From the NCBI GenBank assembly GCA_011009095.1, contig VTPC01090570.1:215159-279158 (forward strand): a stretch of 64,000 bases of DNA, given 5' to 3'. The notes under the pieces were generated by a model. That model saw nothing but the letters and a program-made list of their open reading frames with translations, searched no databases and was not told the DNA's origin. Positions 47,877-60,564 of the stretch are shown here, in pieces (position 1 is the first letter of the stretch; each line of letters begins with the position of its first letter). This DNA comes from Ignelater luminosus (taxonomy: Eukaryota > Arthropoda > Insecta > Coleoptera > Elateridae). A program made the translations under genes and the position numbers.

Positions 47877-48045
47877 GTAATGAGCTATCAAAAAGTAACC
47901 CAATCTGCATAGCCTATGAAATGAAAAGCTTACATTGATGATTTATTGATGTCATGTTGACAATTTAGAAATTAGTATCTTATCATCAACATGTCTTTTA
48001 TTTCATAGCCTACACAGATTGGTTTACTTTTCGATGGCTCATTAC
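47877..48045. mobile_element. 169-bp inverted-repeat element
   Basis: The left arm 47877-47929 (GTAATGAGCTATCAAAAAGT, then AACCCAATCTG and TAGCCTATGAAAT) is mirrored at 47994-48045, which reads inward as GTAATGAGCCATCGAAAAGT, AAACCAATCTG, TAGGCTATGAAAT. The loop is about 64 bp. It is a tiny MITE or foldback; no target duplication was identified. Confidence 0.75.
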
Positions 48046-48928
48046 CAAGAAACAATGTATAGACACAGGATATTTTCAAATGAACAGAATCAATAGAGGA
48101 TGTCGAAGTTTAACTCCTTACTAAATCCTCACTTCAAAAAAACGTACTGAAACGTAGTACATTCAACTCTTGTATTGTATTACTTACAATTCATCACAAA
48201 GTTGCTAGTTGACATGACTGTGCATTTGTTTTGTGAGATAAAAACACAGGCCTAAAGTACATCACATGCAGCCAAGGTCTGTGAAATGTGAAGTTCACAT
48301 TTTTAATCTATGTAGTAGGTATTTTAATACAACTTTGCATGTATTGCCTGTGCTTGCAGAATGGGTGAACAATACATGTCCCACATTTAAAAAGTGTGCA
48401 GTTGTTTTACAGTTTTTTACATGGTCAAGTATATTGTACATTTTGGCAAGATTTGGCAAAACAAAGATTCAGCTCCTTTTTTGAATGAAACTGCATGTCT
48501 GACTAATATAACTAGCAAAATTGCCTACGTTTGTAAGAATCTGAAGAAGTGTAATTTCCTAGGGGGTGGCATTTGCAGACATGTTCATAATAATAATAAT
48601 AAGGAACACATTGCTTGAAATAACTCTGGCAAAGTGTTTTGTACTAGTGATGGATTGCCTACCATAGAAACAAAGAACTGCACTTGCACTATTTGGAAAT
48701 ACGAAGCCAAATTCATCACCACTAAACTTACAAGTTGTCTCTTGTTCTCTTTACATAAATCTTAGTACTCGATGAAGTCGTTTTTTCAACAAGTAGCTAA
48801 ATTACAATATAATATGTACATATACATGTACTATTACATTATTCCAATTCAAAAAAGAAATTCTATAGTGATGATCATTAGAACCTGAAGTCTGTCGGTA
48901 GCATCAAGTGTAATATGACTCTTTTACA

Positions 48929-49010
48929 TAGTCTTACCCCCCCCAACCTCAACTTTTTTTATGTAAAGTAAGAAAGAAAAATGCTCTAACACGTCAGGTT
49001 ATTTTAAATC
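48929..49010 (+). repeat. Dispersed repeat, copy 2
   Basis: Partner of 14431-14515, same orientation. It begins just before an eight-C run. Confidence 0.55.
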
Positions 49011-50029
49011 AAGGTGCATATTTTGAAGCAAAAATTTTAGCTTTCCCTTCAATTTTTTTAAATTGCATGGGAGGAGATTAAGCGATATCTCAATTGAAAG
49101 GTCTTAGAATTATACACTCAATGGTATACAGAAAGTGAAATTTGGTTAAGCAATTTTTTAAAAATTTCAAAATAAACTTTTACATAGATCTTAAATTAAA
49201 AATCTAAAAAGAATAAAAATGTCATTTTAATGCAAATGTTTTCCATTTGCTTCTTGATAAAAATAAAGTCTTTTTTATATCCTTTCTAACTTTTTGTAGG
49301 TTAATTGCAGTTCACCAGATTTAACTCTCTTCAGCAAGAAATAGACAGTTCTGCACAGTCACTGAACTGAATTTGGTTAATAATTGCAAAAAAATAATTC
49401 CATTAAAGTTGTTCTACAGTTAAACCAGATCCATCAGAACCAAGTCAGATTGCCTATGTTTAATAATAGGTGGTACAATTATTGTTATTTCAGAACTTCT
49501 TGGTAGTTGTAACTATACACTGAACTACCTATTATTCCAAGTCACCTCACATGCGACATACACTACCAAAAAAGTTAGGAATAAATATGACACGAAAATT
49601 AATAAAAAGTGAGGAATAATGAAATATATAAATTATTTGTTGATTTGCAAACACAATGACATAATGATTGATTAAGATAAAAATTGTCACTGGAATTAAA
49701 ACTCATTTTTCAAGAAAAATCCCTAACTGTTTTGGTATAGCATAATTTATACTTATATTCGGTACAAGTTAAAAGGTAAAGGAGAGTCGTTAAATGTACT
49801 TCTCAAATATTTATTTATATATTTTTTCAAGAATAGAATTCATAAATTAAAAGTTGCCTTACTCTAAATGCAATTGAATCCAAATGGATATTTTGATCAA
49901 CAAATAAAAAAGTGCATTAAGTAATAATAATAATAATCTGAATTTAAAAAAGAAAATACAATTAATTAAAACATAATATTAATTACAATTTTCATTTGTG
50001 TGTACAATAAACGAGGCAAAATAAAAACC

Positions 50030-50535
50030 ACACTAGGCTGAGGCAGATTAGAGAAGTCAGCTTTGTTTTTAAGTTAAAGTCAAGGTAAAAATTTAAAAAA
50101 TGACTACGTCATATGTGATGTGAAGTAGTGGGTGCCAGTATTATATCTCTAATCTGCCCCACAGAGGAATGTAAACACATTAAGTAGGTAAATACGTGAC
50201 AAAACACAAGGCGCCGTGAATACATCCCACCTAGCCTAGACCGGTGGATAGGTGGTGAGACAGGAGAAGGAACAGGTAGCGTGCCCACCGGGGAACTTAA
50301 TTACACGCAAATTACACCCGCTCCAACATCATCTTCTGATTTGTGTCTTCAAAGGAAAATCTGTAAAACAGAAAATACTATGACTAGCGGCAGCCAAAAT
50401 TAAACAATTAAAACTGGGCGTGCTCGTGGCACCGCGGATTGAGGGCAGTAAGAGCACACCATCGCCCAAGTTAGTAGGTTAGGAAGGAAGAGAGGCGGAG
50501 ATATCCACCAGCCAAAGAGGCCAGTGAGGGAGTAA
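50030..50535 (-). other. Ssdp 3' UTR with hairpin
   Basis: A GC-richer block directly follows the Ssdp stop codon on the minus strand and is most simply its 3' UTR. A 13-bp exact inverted repeat, GGCAGATTAGAGA (50042-50054) with TCTCTAATCTGCC (50146-50158), encloses a 91-base loop containing TGACTACGTCA. No other gene was seen. Confidence 0.55.
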
Positions 50536-53500
50536 TTATTGCATGAAATACTCAGGGTGGTCCGAGTCTTTCTCAAACCTCTTGGCCTCCTCTTGCATGC
50601 TCTCTTTAATTTTCAAAATAGCGGCCGATTCCGTTTGGTCCTGCAAGGAGAGCGATTTTTAGTGGTTAAGTGTCAGTCTACGAAAGCATAAGCACCTGCC
50701 GCGGTTGATTTTTTACTCACGTTTTCACCCGGTCCGCCAAATCCTGCCAAATTGTAATCGCCCATACCGCTGCCACTATCTTCTCTTGGTGTTCCAGGTC
50801 CACCATTGGCTGGAGAATTTTTCATCCCATCCATTCCATCACCATTCAAAACAGGTCCCATCGAATTAGGACCCATCGGTCCCATGGGTCCTCCTTCAGG
50901 CCCACTGCCCATTGGAAACTCGCCTGGCATATTTCCAGCCACTGCTGGTTTCATTAGTGTGTACATGTTTTCACCACCAGAATTGGAAGAATCTTGAGGG
51001 CTCGGCATTATTGGTGTTCCTGGACCAGGTGGCCCTGCCGAACCTGGTGGGCCACCATAATTTCCAGGTGACGACGACGAATAATTCATGGGCTTTAAAT
51101 CACACTATTGTTAATACTCGGTTTGACTCGATTATCTATAAAATATTGTTACTTACCGTCGATGTATTTGGTTGCCACTGAGGCCGACCAGTAGGACCGG
51201 TCATTGACATGGGTGGAATTGGACCTCCTGGACCTAAACTGCTATTAGGCGGCGGTCCTCGTAATCCAGGACCATAAGAACCGGGACCCAAAGGACCCAT
51301 CGAAGGCCCACGAGGTGGATTCATACGCGGATTCATAGGATTCATTCCTGGAGGGCCTATAGCATATAGATGTTACTAATATATCAATAAGTGTAGATTA
51401 CATTTAATAAATTATTAATGTATCTATGTTTACTATAGCACACAATGACACCGACAACATGCTAGCTAGCACCAATAAAAGTAGATAGTGTGAAATAAAG
51501 CAAAGCGAGCAACGTAATTGTGTATGCATACGGAGTGTAGTGGTGAAGGAGCACATATGCCTACCTTGCCAACCTACAAACTCTCCGCCTTCACCTGGAG
51601 ACAGAAATAGATGCATATTACATAAGGCATATTACAAGGTTTGGCTTCATGCTTGTGCAAATCTCTTTATACGTTGTTATATTAATTCCAAATTAAATAT
51701 CCTTTGGCTTTATAATGAGATTGAGTTATCTGATATGAAAATTATTATATATGTCAATATTGTAACATACCTTGCCTTGTGGGGTCCATATTGTTGGGCA
51801 TCATTGGTTGTCCAGGTGGCTGAAACAGAATTCATGGTCTTTTTTATTATGGTTCAACATGTTACTATCGTATATGGCAAAACACAAAATGCATTTTATC
51901 CTATTATTGAAAGAAAATCTTTGTTTTTTTATATTTGAAAATTATGGCAAACCAAATTTGAATGAAAGACAATACACAGCATATATGTGTATAGTATGTC
52001 TCAGAAAATAGAATCAGATGGGAAACATTCTCTTGCTCAATTTGGTGATGACAAAACAAACTTTTTATTATTTCACTTAGTCCCTTATGCCATCACAGCA
52101 TTGGTATTGTTACACTTTTTTAAATTCATTTTTTGAAAACATCACTATTCTCGAATTTTGCTGATCGTTTTTAGAAACTCAGTGAAAGATATCTTTCTCA
52201 CATAGTTCAAACTGTTTTTAAGACGTGTCACATATAGGTGTATGTGTGCCACTGATGATAGATATCGATACTGCTCTGTGCATCAAGTTACGACAAACTT
52301 GAACTAAACTGTTAGTAACTTAGTTGTCACTTTTGGTGTATAATAAAATTGTATTACTGCTCCACTTCATACTGAAAAACTTTCAAAAATCTCAATTTCC
52401 ATGAAACCTTCAAATAAGATTGTTAGGAATTCAGAAGCAGCAACTAAGTCACACTAATGATTTATAAGAATAATAAAATGGAGATAGAATTTAAAATAAA
52501 AAATATAACAAACTTGCACAAAAGACAATCTTATAGTATAAGTATAAATCCAAATAGGAGCAACGTGCACTTTCATTTGATTTTCAATAACAAGTCTTGA
52601 TCCCTCACTTTGAAAGCTCATATTTCCGAAACTATTCAACGGATTTTGATCAAACAAATTTTAATGACAGTTCATCTCTGCATAAGCATTTTCAAAATAC
52701 AGTGGAACTCCCATAAGTTGAACTTCAGTAGCTCGAAATTTATTGTGTCCCCTTGCACTTCGTATACTAATTGCATGTAATATTGTAATTTGTATTTTCT
52801 ATAACTCAAAGTAATAATTGTGCCCCTTGGATTTCGAGTTATGGAGGTTCTGCTGTAGGTGTTTTTGTATTAGAATAAAATATGTTGGAACAAAACCTGA
52901 TTCTTCACTCGTATTTTAAGGATTAATTAATAAAAAGGTAATAATCTCAAGAAAACAATAAGAAAGTATTCACTGTAAAACTTTGAGAAGATTTGGTCCT
53001 GTTGTTTTTTAGATATGAGCCTTCAAAGTGAGGGATCAAGATTTTTTATTACGATAGTAGCAGATAGTGGTGGATTATTTATTCTGAGTAGGTACAAACT
53101 TTATCTATGAATATTTTATTTAACGAAACTCTTCATTTTTGTTTTAGTCAACCCATAGAAAGATGTAAAATATAAAAAAATGATATTGCAACAAGCATAA
53201 TAACATAAGATCTTTCACCATATCACAACTTATATTTATATATTTATTGACTATTGATATACACCACTTTTACAAAGTTTTAAGTACAAACTGTGATAGC
53301 TTAGTTAAGTACCTGTCTTTCTTGCCATCATTTTATTTACTGAATGTTATACCTCTCGTATCTAAATAATCAGTTTATTTTTTATAGATTTAACTTAATC
53401 TCTGTCTTATATTTCCCAAAGAAAATTTTCTCCAAAATACTTCCAAACAAAAAATCACTTAAAAATCTCAAGAAACGAAAAAGTAATTAATTGAGAGTTG

Positions 53501-56303
53501 ATGCTTTTTTTATTGGATGAAATTTTTTAAGGGAAATAGTCATCAAGTTCAAATACTATTCTTTTGTTTTATATTTCATTTTTATTGTTTTACCCTTAAT
53601 GGAGAAACATGTATCAGTGTGAAACCCTTTATTTGGGACTTACCTGTTGGGTTCACAAATATTTAAATAAATAAATAAATAAATAAAATATTTAAAGAAA
53701 TAATTGCACAATTTTGAAACATACCCCATTAAAATCGTTGCCAATTTGGGGAGGCATTCTTACTCCTGGACGAGGTCCAGCAGGATAACGAGGACCCATG
53801 AACGGTTGTGACGACATCATCTGTGAATGTGGAGGTGGTGGTTGTGAATGTGGTGATGGCTGGTTAGAAGGGTGTGTAGGTGGAGAGGGCCGCATCGTCG
53901 AGTTCTTTAAAGATTTTTGGGTACATTAACTAAACACTTTTCAACATCTATTAGGTTAGTGATACTTACAGGAAAAAATCCAGGAGGTATGGGTCCTCCT
54001 GGCATACCATCGTTTGGTGGCATTTGCCCAAGAGGACTTGGTGCTGGTCCTGCATTCTGTAACAATAATACTCATTATGCGCAAAAGAATTTTATTATTT
54101 AATAATTCTTAGAATATTAAATTTATCTTTCACTGTTCTACTTGGATATAATGAGTCAATTATAAAAAATTATATGCAGAAGGGTGTTAATTGCTTTACT
54201 TTACGTATTTAGCTTTCTATTTAATAATTTATTATTTGACATGCAAACAAAATAATAATTTTGATGATGCTAATATAGTATGCGGTCTACATCTAGTTTA
54301 TGAAAGTATAATCAGAATAGAACAATTAAATATTAATGCATAATTCAAAAATAATATTTAATTATTTTGTTATTTGCCAATCTAACTGATTCTGTATGCC
54401 CATCGTGCAGGGGATCGCTATATATTCTATGAACTATGTAAATTGACTTATGATGTATTAAATTACTCTGTACTAGAAAAATAATTTTATAAAAAGTTCA
54501 AAACGAGTAAATTTTGGGCATGTAAAAATCAACTTTATTTTAATGTACAGTGTTTTAGAAATGTTAACACTTATAGAAACGGCTAATTTCTTATAAAAGC
54601 AGCTTTAAGTAAATTAATGAAGTGATACTGCAGAAAATATAGTTTTTTTTTTGGATAATACGTGGAGAATCCTAAATTCAGCAATTTGTAGGTTAGCAGC
54701 ATCTAATAGCAAGAAGGAAAGTTTTAATATGAATTTTTGAAGCATAATAATTATTGTGAAAAGTTTGGTGAGTCTAGTGATTAACGATGGGGACTTCTTC
54801 AATGTAGAAATGACTAATGCCTCTGATTTACCGATTACATGATGCACATGATTTTCAACAGCCAACTGGAAATATGATTGCAACAATATCAAAAGAAATG
54901 TATTGTTTTTGGGGTTTGAATATTACTTAGAGAAAATTTTGAGCATGATGATAGATAAGTAGAGAGTGAGCTACATTTATTAATGGTAATTTCATGCAAG
55001 TTAACAATTTTATAAAGCATTCTGTATAGGACTACAAAAAAAGTTTTTTTGATTTGAATGAAAACAAGTGCAGCTTGGCATTTACAGAAATAAAAGATTG
55101 ATAACTACTATTGCTCTTTTTGGTAACATTACAATGTTAAAGCTATCAAGTGATATTTAGTAAAGATATGAAAAGCACGAGAAATAAAAGTAAGAAACAA
55201 GTAAATTTCGAGTTGTATCATGATTGATAGTGTAGACCGTAACATAAAATTAGGTGTTATAATATGTTAAACTAGATTCCCTTTAGATGAAAAATTATAA
55301 CCAAACTTTTTACAGCATACTACGTTGTAACAATAAGTGTTTCACTATCAGATTACGTCTTTTTATTAAAGAATCAAATTTTACATTTATTTCGCAAGTA
55401 AAACAAAAATGAATTTTTAAAAATTCATCTATGATACATCGCCATTATGCACCTTTTTAAAAATAGCCAAGCCATTATATTCTCATATAAATAAAAGGAA
55501 ATTGTAGAAATTAGTGTAATGTATAATATACTGCATCTCTAAATGTGTTTGTTTTGAGGTATATTTTCAGAAAACGTATGCATGTAAGTTTTAGCTTGAT
55601 GTTTAAAAATGTTTTGTTTGGTTGGTATTATAAATAGAATAAAATCTCTTGAAAAATTATTTTTTAACCTGTTCATATTATATTACTATTGAATGTTGTA
55701 TGGTATTTCAATATTGAAACAAAACAAATTAAATCTTAAAACTAATATATTCATTACAATTTATCAAATGAAAAAGTATGCGCAGGGTGCAACAGATAAG
55801 GTATTTCAAGCAGACTACTCGGTTATTTAATGAGACACAAAGAAAATGCAAACTATTAACATTGATCAAGATGCAGTTATCATTGAGTCTAAAGTTAATT
55901 AAATGGTCTGCAGATTTGTTAGTCTATGTAAAATTCTGACAAACTTCTTGATCTGCCCTGGTATAATTAAAAATAAAATAATAAAATCTTACTTTAGCTT
56001 ACAATTAGTAAGCGTTTCTTCTGTGTCTCTTTGAATAACTGAGATATGCTTGCAACACATCCTTGTTACATCCTACCTAGTATTTACTCACTCTGTTTAA
56101 ATTTTCATTAAAATATGTGTAAGTATTAAATATGACTACAATTTTATAGGTTATGAATTTTACAAGCTGATCGAGATTTATAAATTATAAAAGAAACTTC
56201 CTGATTTTCTTAGTCTATTCTCATTCAGATAAGTTTTTAATTATTTAGTGTAGTTACTTACATGTGCTATTCCATTTACACCATATCCGGAGTTAACGAA
56301 ACC
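50536..56303 (-). CDS. Ssdp: Ssdp (SSBP2/3-type), C-terminal eight exons
   Basis: Exons in transcript order: 56262-56303, 53970-54056, 53725-53904, 51771-51819, 51565-51594, 51157-51356, 50721-51092, 50536-50640. They join in frame to 354 residues with GT/AG sites. Known role: Ssdp binds and stabilises Chip/LDB in LIM-homeodomain and Wnt-enhanceosome complexes. Seen here: the Pro/Gly/Met-rich SSDP region ([51 protein letters not shown]). The acidic C-terminus runs [18 protein letters not shown] to HPEYFMQ. The N-terminal LUFS/LisH exon, which carries the start codon, is not visible up to 64000, so the gene is partial and continues right. The short exon 5 and a possible retained last intron add isoforms. 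Confidence 0.93.
51565..51594 (-). CDS. Ssdp: 30-nt cassette microexon of Ssdp
   Basis: It is flanked by TTTCTGTCTCCAG and GTAGGC. Both neighbouring junctions are phase 1, so it adds exactly ten residues (about [10 protein letters not shown]) or can be skipped without a frameshift. A second AG six bases inside would give a 24-nt version. Conserved-looking residues and splice sites make it credible, but only transcripts can prove use. Confidence 0.7.
52587..53050. mobile_element. Foldback MITE in an Ssdp intron, with nested insertion
   Basis: The left arm 52587 to about 52665 (AATAACAAGTCTTGATCCCT, then CACTTTGAAAGCTCATAT) is mirrored at about 52980-53050, reading inward AATAAAAAATCTTGATCCCT, CACTTTGAAGGCTCATAT. 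It is interrupted by a pogo-type MITE at 52700-52855. Confidence 0.75.
52700..52855. mobile_element. 156-bp pogo/Tigger-type MITE, nested
   Basis: The left terminus CAGTGGAACTCCCATAAGTTG and the inward-read right terminus CAGCAGAACCTCCATAACTCG match the CAGTRRAACCTC type of pogo-like Tc1/mariner elements. TA dinucleotides flank both sides (52698-52699, 52856-52857), the expected target duplication. Further in, GTCCCCTTG faces CAAGGGGCAC. There is no coding capacity. Confidence 0.82.
53665..53689. repeat. (AAAT)n microsatellite
   Basis: About six tandem AAAT units within Ssdp intron 3, about 35 bp past the exon ending at 53725. Confidence 0.85.
54614..54892 (-). pseudogene. Possible hAT transposase fragment in an Ssdp intron
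   Basis: A 92-codon minus-strand frame contains [20 protein letters not shown] and [10 protein letters not shown]. The spacing of LAVE, VIGK and SP resembles the part of hAT transposases after the catalytic core. The resemblance is loose and the piece is isolated, so this is only a suggestion. Confidence 0.25.
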
Positions 56304-57859
56304 CTGAAAATCATATTACTATTAGAATATATTAAATATGTAAAAACATAGATTCATCATAACAGAATTTATCAATTTTTCTTAATTTCTTATAACATTA
56401 TATCTAATTAGATGAAAAATCTTGATACCATAATAAACATACAGTATTTTTAATAGATTCGGTAGAGATGTGGCAAAAAGAATAATTACTGCATATAGAG
56501 CTATAAAATGTCTTTATAAAATTGTAGTTACTGTGATAATTATTATTATTATATTCTTTTACCACTCAGAAATATCTCAAATACTTCCTAAAGATTAGAA
56601 ACGTACGGCATTAGGAATCTATTATTCATATTGATTCAAAGCCAAAGTTACTATAAAGAAATGTTGTCAACTGAAAACGCGAATTAATAATAATAATAAA
56701 TTCATTCATTCGCTTCATAACTATTGTATAATTCCATAATCTCAAAATTAAATGTGTGAAACTATCAAGTGTCTAAATAATTTTGCGATTATACCAGCAA
56801 TAATTAAAGCAGAATGCCAAAAAAGAAAGTGGTGGTAGACATTTTCACCATTTTTTTATAATAAAAGCCATTACATGTTGCTTCTTATTGATTATATATA
56901 ATTGCTGATAATATCAGTAATCTTGTTAATTTAAAAAATACTCCAATTGCTGTAAGGTTATGTTTACATTTGAAACAAAACCATTTTTTATCATTACAAT
57001 GGTTCGTTTCTTGACTAAATGTTTTCCACAATGCTCTTGACCTGATTTGTTTTTAGCCACGTATCATTACATTTTACATCAGGCACTATCACAAAAAATT
57101 TGGTCACTTTTGTTTACTAATACAAAATGCTAGCGTCTAAAGTCTGTTATCATTCCTTTCTGTTTCTAAATAACACCAATAAATGTACAGAGTAATGATG
57201 AGACAAATTTTCTTGTTCATTTCCACATTGTACTTGCTAAAAATTTAAACATTTATTTAACAAAATGGAAACTTAAAAATAAATGTTTTGATTCCTATGG
57301 CTGCCGTCACCTTATTTGAATGTGTGATTGTTTCCATTATTTAAGACTCACTTGGACTAACAATTTCGTATCATTTAGTTAAGTAGAGGCCTGAAAACAC
57401 AAACCCTGCTGTTATTAGAAGCTAACCTTTGGAACATTATTTTTCTTAAACAACTTTTTATAAATCTTAAAACTTAAAAATCTACCAGAGAAAGCTTTCA
57501 TTGTATTGATAAATTTTTAATTTCTTACTTTTCTGTTACCTTTAAGTTCCTGTTCAAGGTAAATCTTTCTCAGAAGTGATAGGTAGGACAACAGGGATGG
57601 GCTCATGCTCTAAATGTTTAGATTAGTTTATATAGCTTATTCCATGTCAAACAAACCATTTAGAAATTTGATTTCAATTAAATTTAAATTGATGCAGAAC
57701 TGAGAGTTTACACAAGAACAAAGGAAAAACATTCCTATTCTTGAGGTACAGTCTGATAAAAATTCAAAAACTTTAAATTTCTTAAACAAGCTCCATTACG
57801 TCTTATTTCATTAGCTGCAAGGATAACATAGGCAAGCAATTCAATTCTGAAGGTGAGTT

Positions 57860-57900
57860 TTTAGATGGAACGCCTACGTAATTTTAATATCATCAAATAG
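57860..57900 (+). repeat. Copy of the dispersed MITE-like family
   Basis: GGAACGCCTACGTAATTTTA followed by ATATCATCAAATAG is a diverged copy of the core seen at about 26761 and 60606. Confidence 0.45.
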
Positions 57901-58429
57901 TTATTGTTTTTGAAAGTTGTTAAATAAAAACCATTTCGCATGAAAATCAAGTTATGCCACAGTTAATTGTCAATAATAATTCTCCTATGCATTTTCTCAT
58001 ATTTTAACTTTTAATGAATAATCTAGTAAGCTGTGGTAACCTTTGGTAACAGTATCTTCTATGACAGATTGTTGATTTACATTTTCATAAATTTATACAA
58101 GATGATTACTGAAATATGCTTATTTTTGATGATTTCCAACTGATTCTGATAGAAACCAAAACCTTGCATTTGCTACGAAATTTCTTATTATGTACGTTAA
58201 TGTTTTAACTCTTGCTCTGCCATTTTTACTTTAGATAGATAGATAGTCAGGAAGACATTAGTTTAAAGACAAGTCTAGAAATTAGTAACAATACTTGCTT
58301 TATTTTACAAAGCCTACAATATACTTTCATATTAACAGATTGAAAGTTAAGACTGTAAATGCATGCTTATACGTACAAGTTTGCATGTATCATCATTGCT
58401 TTCTGAGTGCTCTAACATTGTTTCTAATT

Positions 58430-58480
58430 ATACAGGGTGTATTATACAATGACTGTTTTTATTAATTGAACACCCTGTAT
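58430..58480. mobile_element. 51-bp inverted repeat bounded by ATACAGGGTGT
   Basis: ATACAGGGTGT (58430-58440) and its exact reverse complement (58470-58480) bound a 29-base loop. The same 11-mer, or a one-base variant, occurs at several other places in the window. Confidence 0.65.
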
Positions 58481-59686
58481 ATTTCATATTGATTTCTTTT
58501 TAATAAGGTATATAACTATAGTGTTTTGGCGCTATTCAATTATTTATTATCAAATGTTCTCGAACTGTTTGAGCTGTCCTGGTATAGACATAAAGAGCTT
58601 GTTTGTTTTATTTTTTACAAAAACATATTTCATTCATATGTTGTTAAAAATAAATGTATTTCTGATTTTTAAATACCTTTGCAACTTGATAAATCAACTA
58701 TATGTCTGTCATTCTATGATACTTTATAGACAGATCTCATAGTATATGAAATTTTACATTAAGACTATAACTGGATATAAATAATAGTTTTTAACAGATA
58801 ATCTAATCTTTTAAGATCATTTATCAAAATCATGTAATAATAATAATAATAACGAACCAATAATTTATTTCAAAGAGAATAAAAGCAGATGTCATATTTC
58901 TGTGATAATATACCAAAATCAAATGTCAAATTAAAGAATTAATATCTTGTATTACAGTTTTGTAAAAAGCTTTCTTATAAAACCATTTTGAATAACAATC
59001 GAAAGAGAGTTTTGAAATTAAATTATTGTGAACTATGGAACATATTTCTGTAATATTTGAAATAACAAATATAACAACTTTGTTTCTTAGTAAGTTTGGT
59101 AACATTTAAATTATTTTTTTACAAACCTAAAAATCAAAAAATTCGATTTAAATCTCATTTAAATTCAAAACTAAAAAACAGTTTCCATGAAATTAAAAGT
59201 TCGAAATACAACGTTGAATTCTTATATTTTGAATTATGTTTTCCGAAATTTGCATTAAGAAAAAAAATAAAATTGACAACACTGATACCCTCTTCTAATG
59301 AACTATCACCTATAACCTCATATCAATTATACATTCCTATCTCAAATTGTAGAATCTGTATTATCCATACAAATTTCCTATCAATTGCATTATTATAGTA
59401 AAATAAATCTTCTAAAACAAAAGAAGACTTGACCATGTCATGACATGTTTAAGAAATATTTTGGTTACGTTAAGCTTCACAGCAATGATTTGCATGTGTC
59501 ATTACTAGCAAGAGTATTAACACAAACTCATAAGCACAGTTAGCATGCGTCATTTATTCATTTTTTGATTTCCATAAAATCAAAATATTTTCATTTTTAT
59601 TCATGTAGGTAGATTGGAATTCCAATAAAAATGACTCATTTGGATATAAAACAAATCTTTGCCCCTCTTGTGGCAACTTTTCAAGT

Positions 59687-60056
59687 ATACAGGATGCCAA
59701 CGAATCTCGAGCTGTAATATTACTATGCGTAAACTAATAAATAATTGGATTGAACTTAAATCTGAACATTCGAATAGTGCAAGTTAGGAGCTGGACCAGC
59801 TGCTATGGTGTCATTTGAAGTAATACTAATAATAATAATAATATGACTTCTCTAGATATCAATTTCTGTTTCATCCAAGAAATACAAAACTTTCAAAAAT
59901 AACATAATTAGTAGATAATAATTAGTACAACAGATTTTAGAACAATAACATTATAGTAACAATCATGTGGAAATCTCCATTTCAACAATATAGAGTGTGG
60001 TTTCCAAAATGTTGAGAAAACAAAGGAATACTAAATGAAATTTTGCCATCCTGTAT
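59687..60056. mobile_element. 370-bp MITE-like element with ATACAGGATGSCAA ends
   Basis: The left end ATACAGGATGCCAA (59687-59700) and the inward-read right end ATACAGGATGGCAA (60043-60056) match at 13 of 14 bases. There is no coding capacity. The inverted repeat is short, so the pairing could be two separate elements. Confidence 0.5.
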
Positions 60057-60564
60057 TTTAAAAACGGTCCACTTACGACATAAATTAATAAAAGAAACTA
60101 GGCTAATACAACTTGTACATTACTAGAACACAAATATCCAACATTAATGCCCGCCATGAATACATTAATCAATCTAATTTATTTGATAAGTGTGTACATA
60201 AGGTGTGTTTAACTAATGGTCTATAATGAAATTGTTCTAAAAGTACAGATATATCTCCTCTCGAGAGGATTGTATGACTGACAAGAATTTGAAATCATCT
60301 GTACGCGTAACTAGCCATTCTACTGCATGTGACTAAATGACAAATATTTGAAATCAAAGTGTTGTTAAGTATGAACAAGTCAAATTAATCGACATATTCA
60401 TGACTGTCTATTTAAAAATTTGTGATTGGTAAAGTACTATTATTACACACAACAAAACTACATATCTACAAACATATTACAAAACATCGGGTCAATGCTT
60501 CCTACTTTAATGCTTATCTTTTTCAAAATAATCATTGATTTTTCTCTTATTCGTAATACAAAGT

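Larger units (their letters stand above)
46451..50029. other. Gene-free stretch between the decayed element and Ssdp
   Basis: No supportable gene. Short minus-strand frames at 46590-46844 and 47553-47762 have no recognised family. Repeats present: a short foldback (47877-48045), a dispersed repeat (48929-49010) and TAA microsatellites (about 48589 and 49923). The right end may include distal Ssdp 3' UTR. Confidence 0.4.

Noticed and set aside
59096..59398. 100-codon plus-strand frame
   Set aside because: Lys/Asn/Phe-rich, no domain, no splice or promoter evidence.
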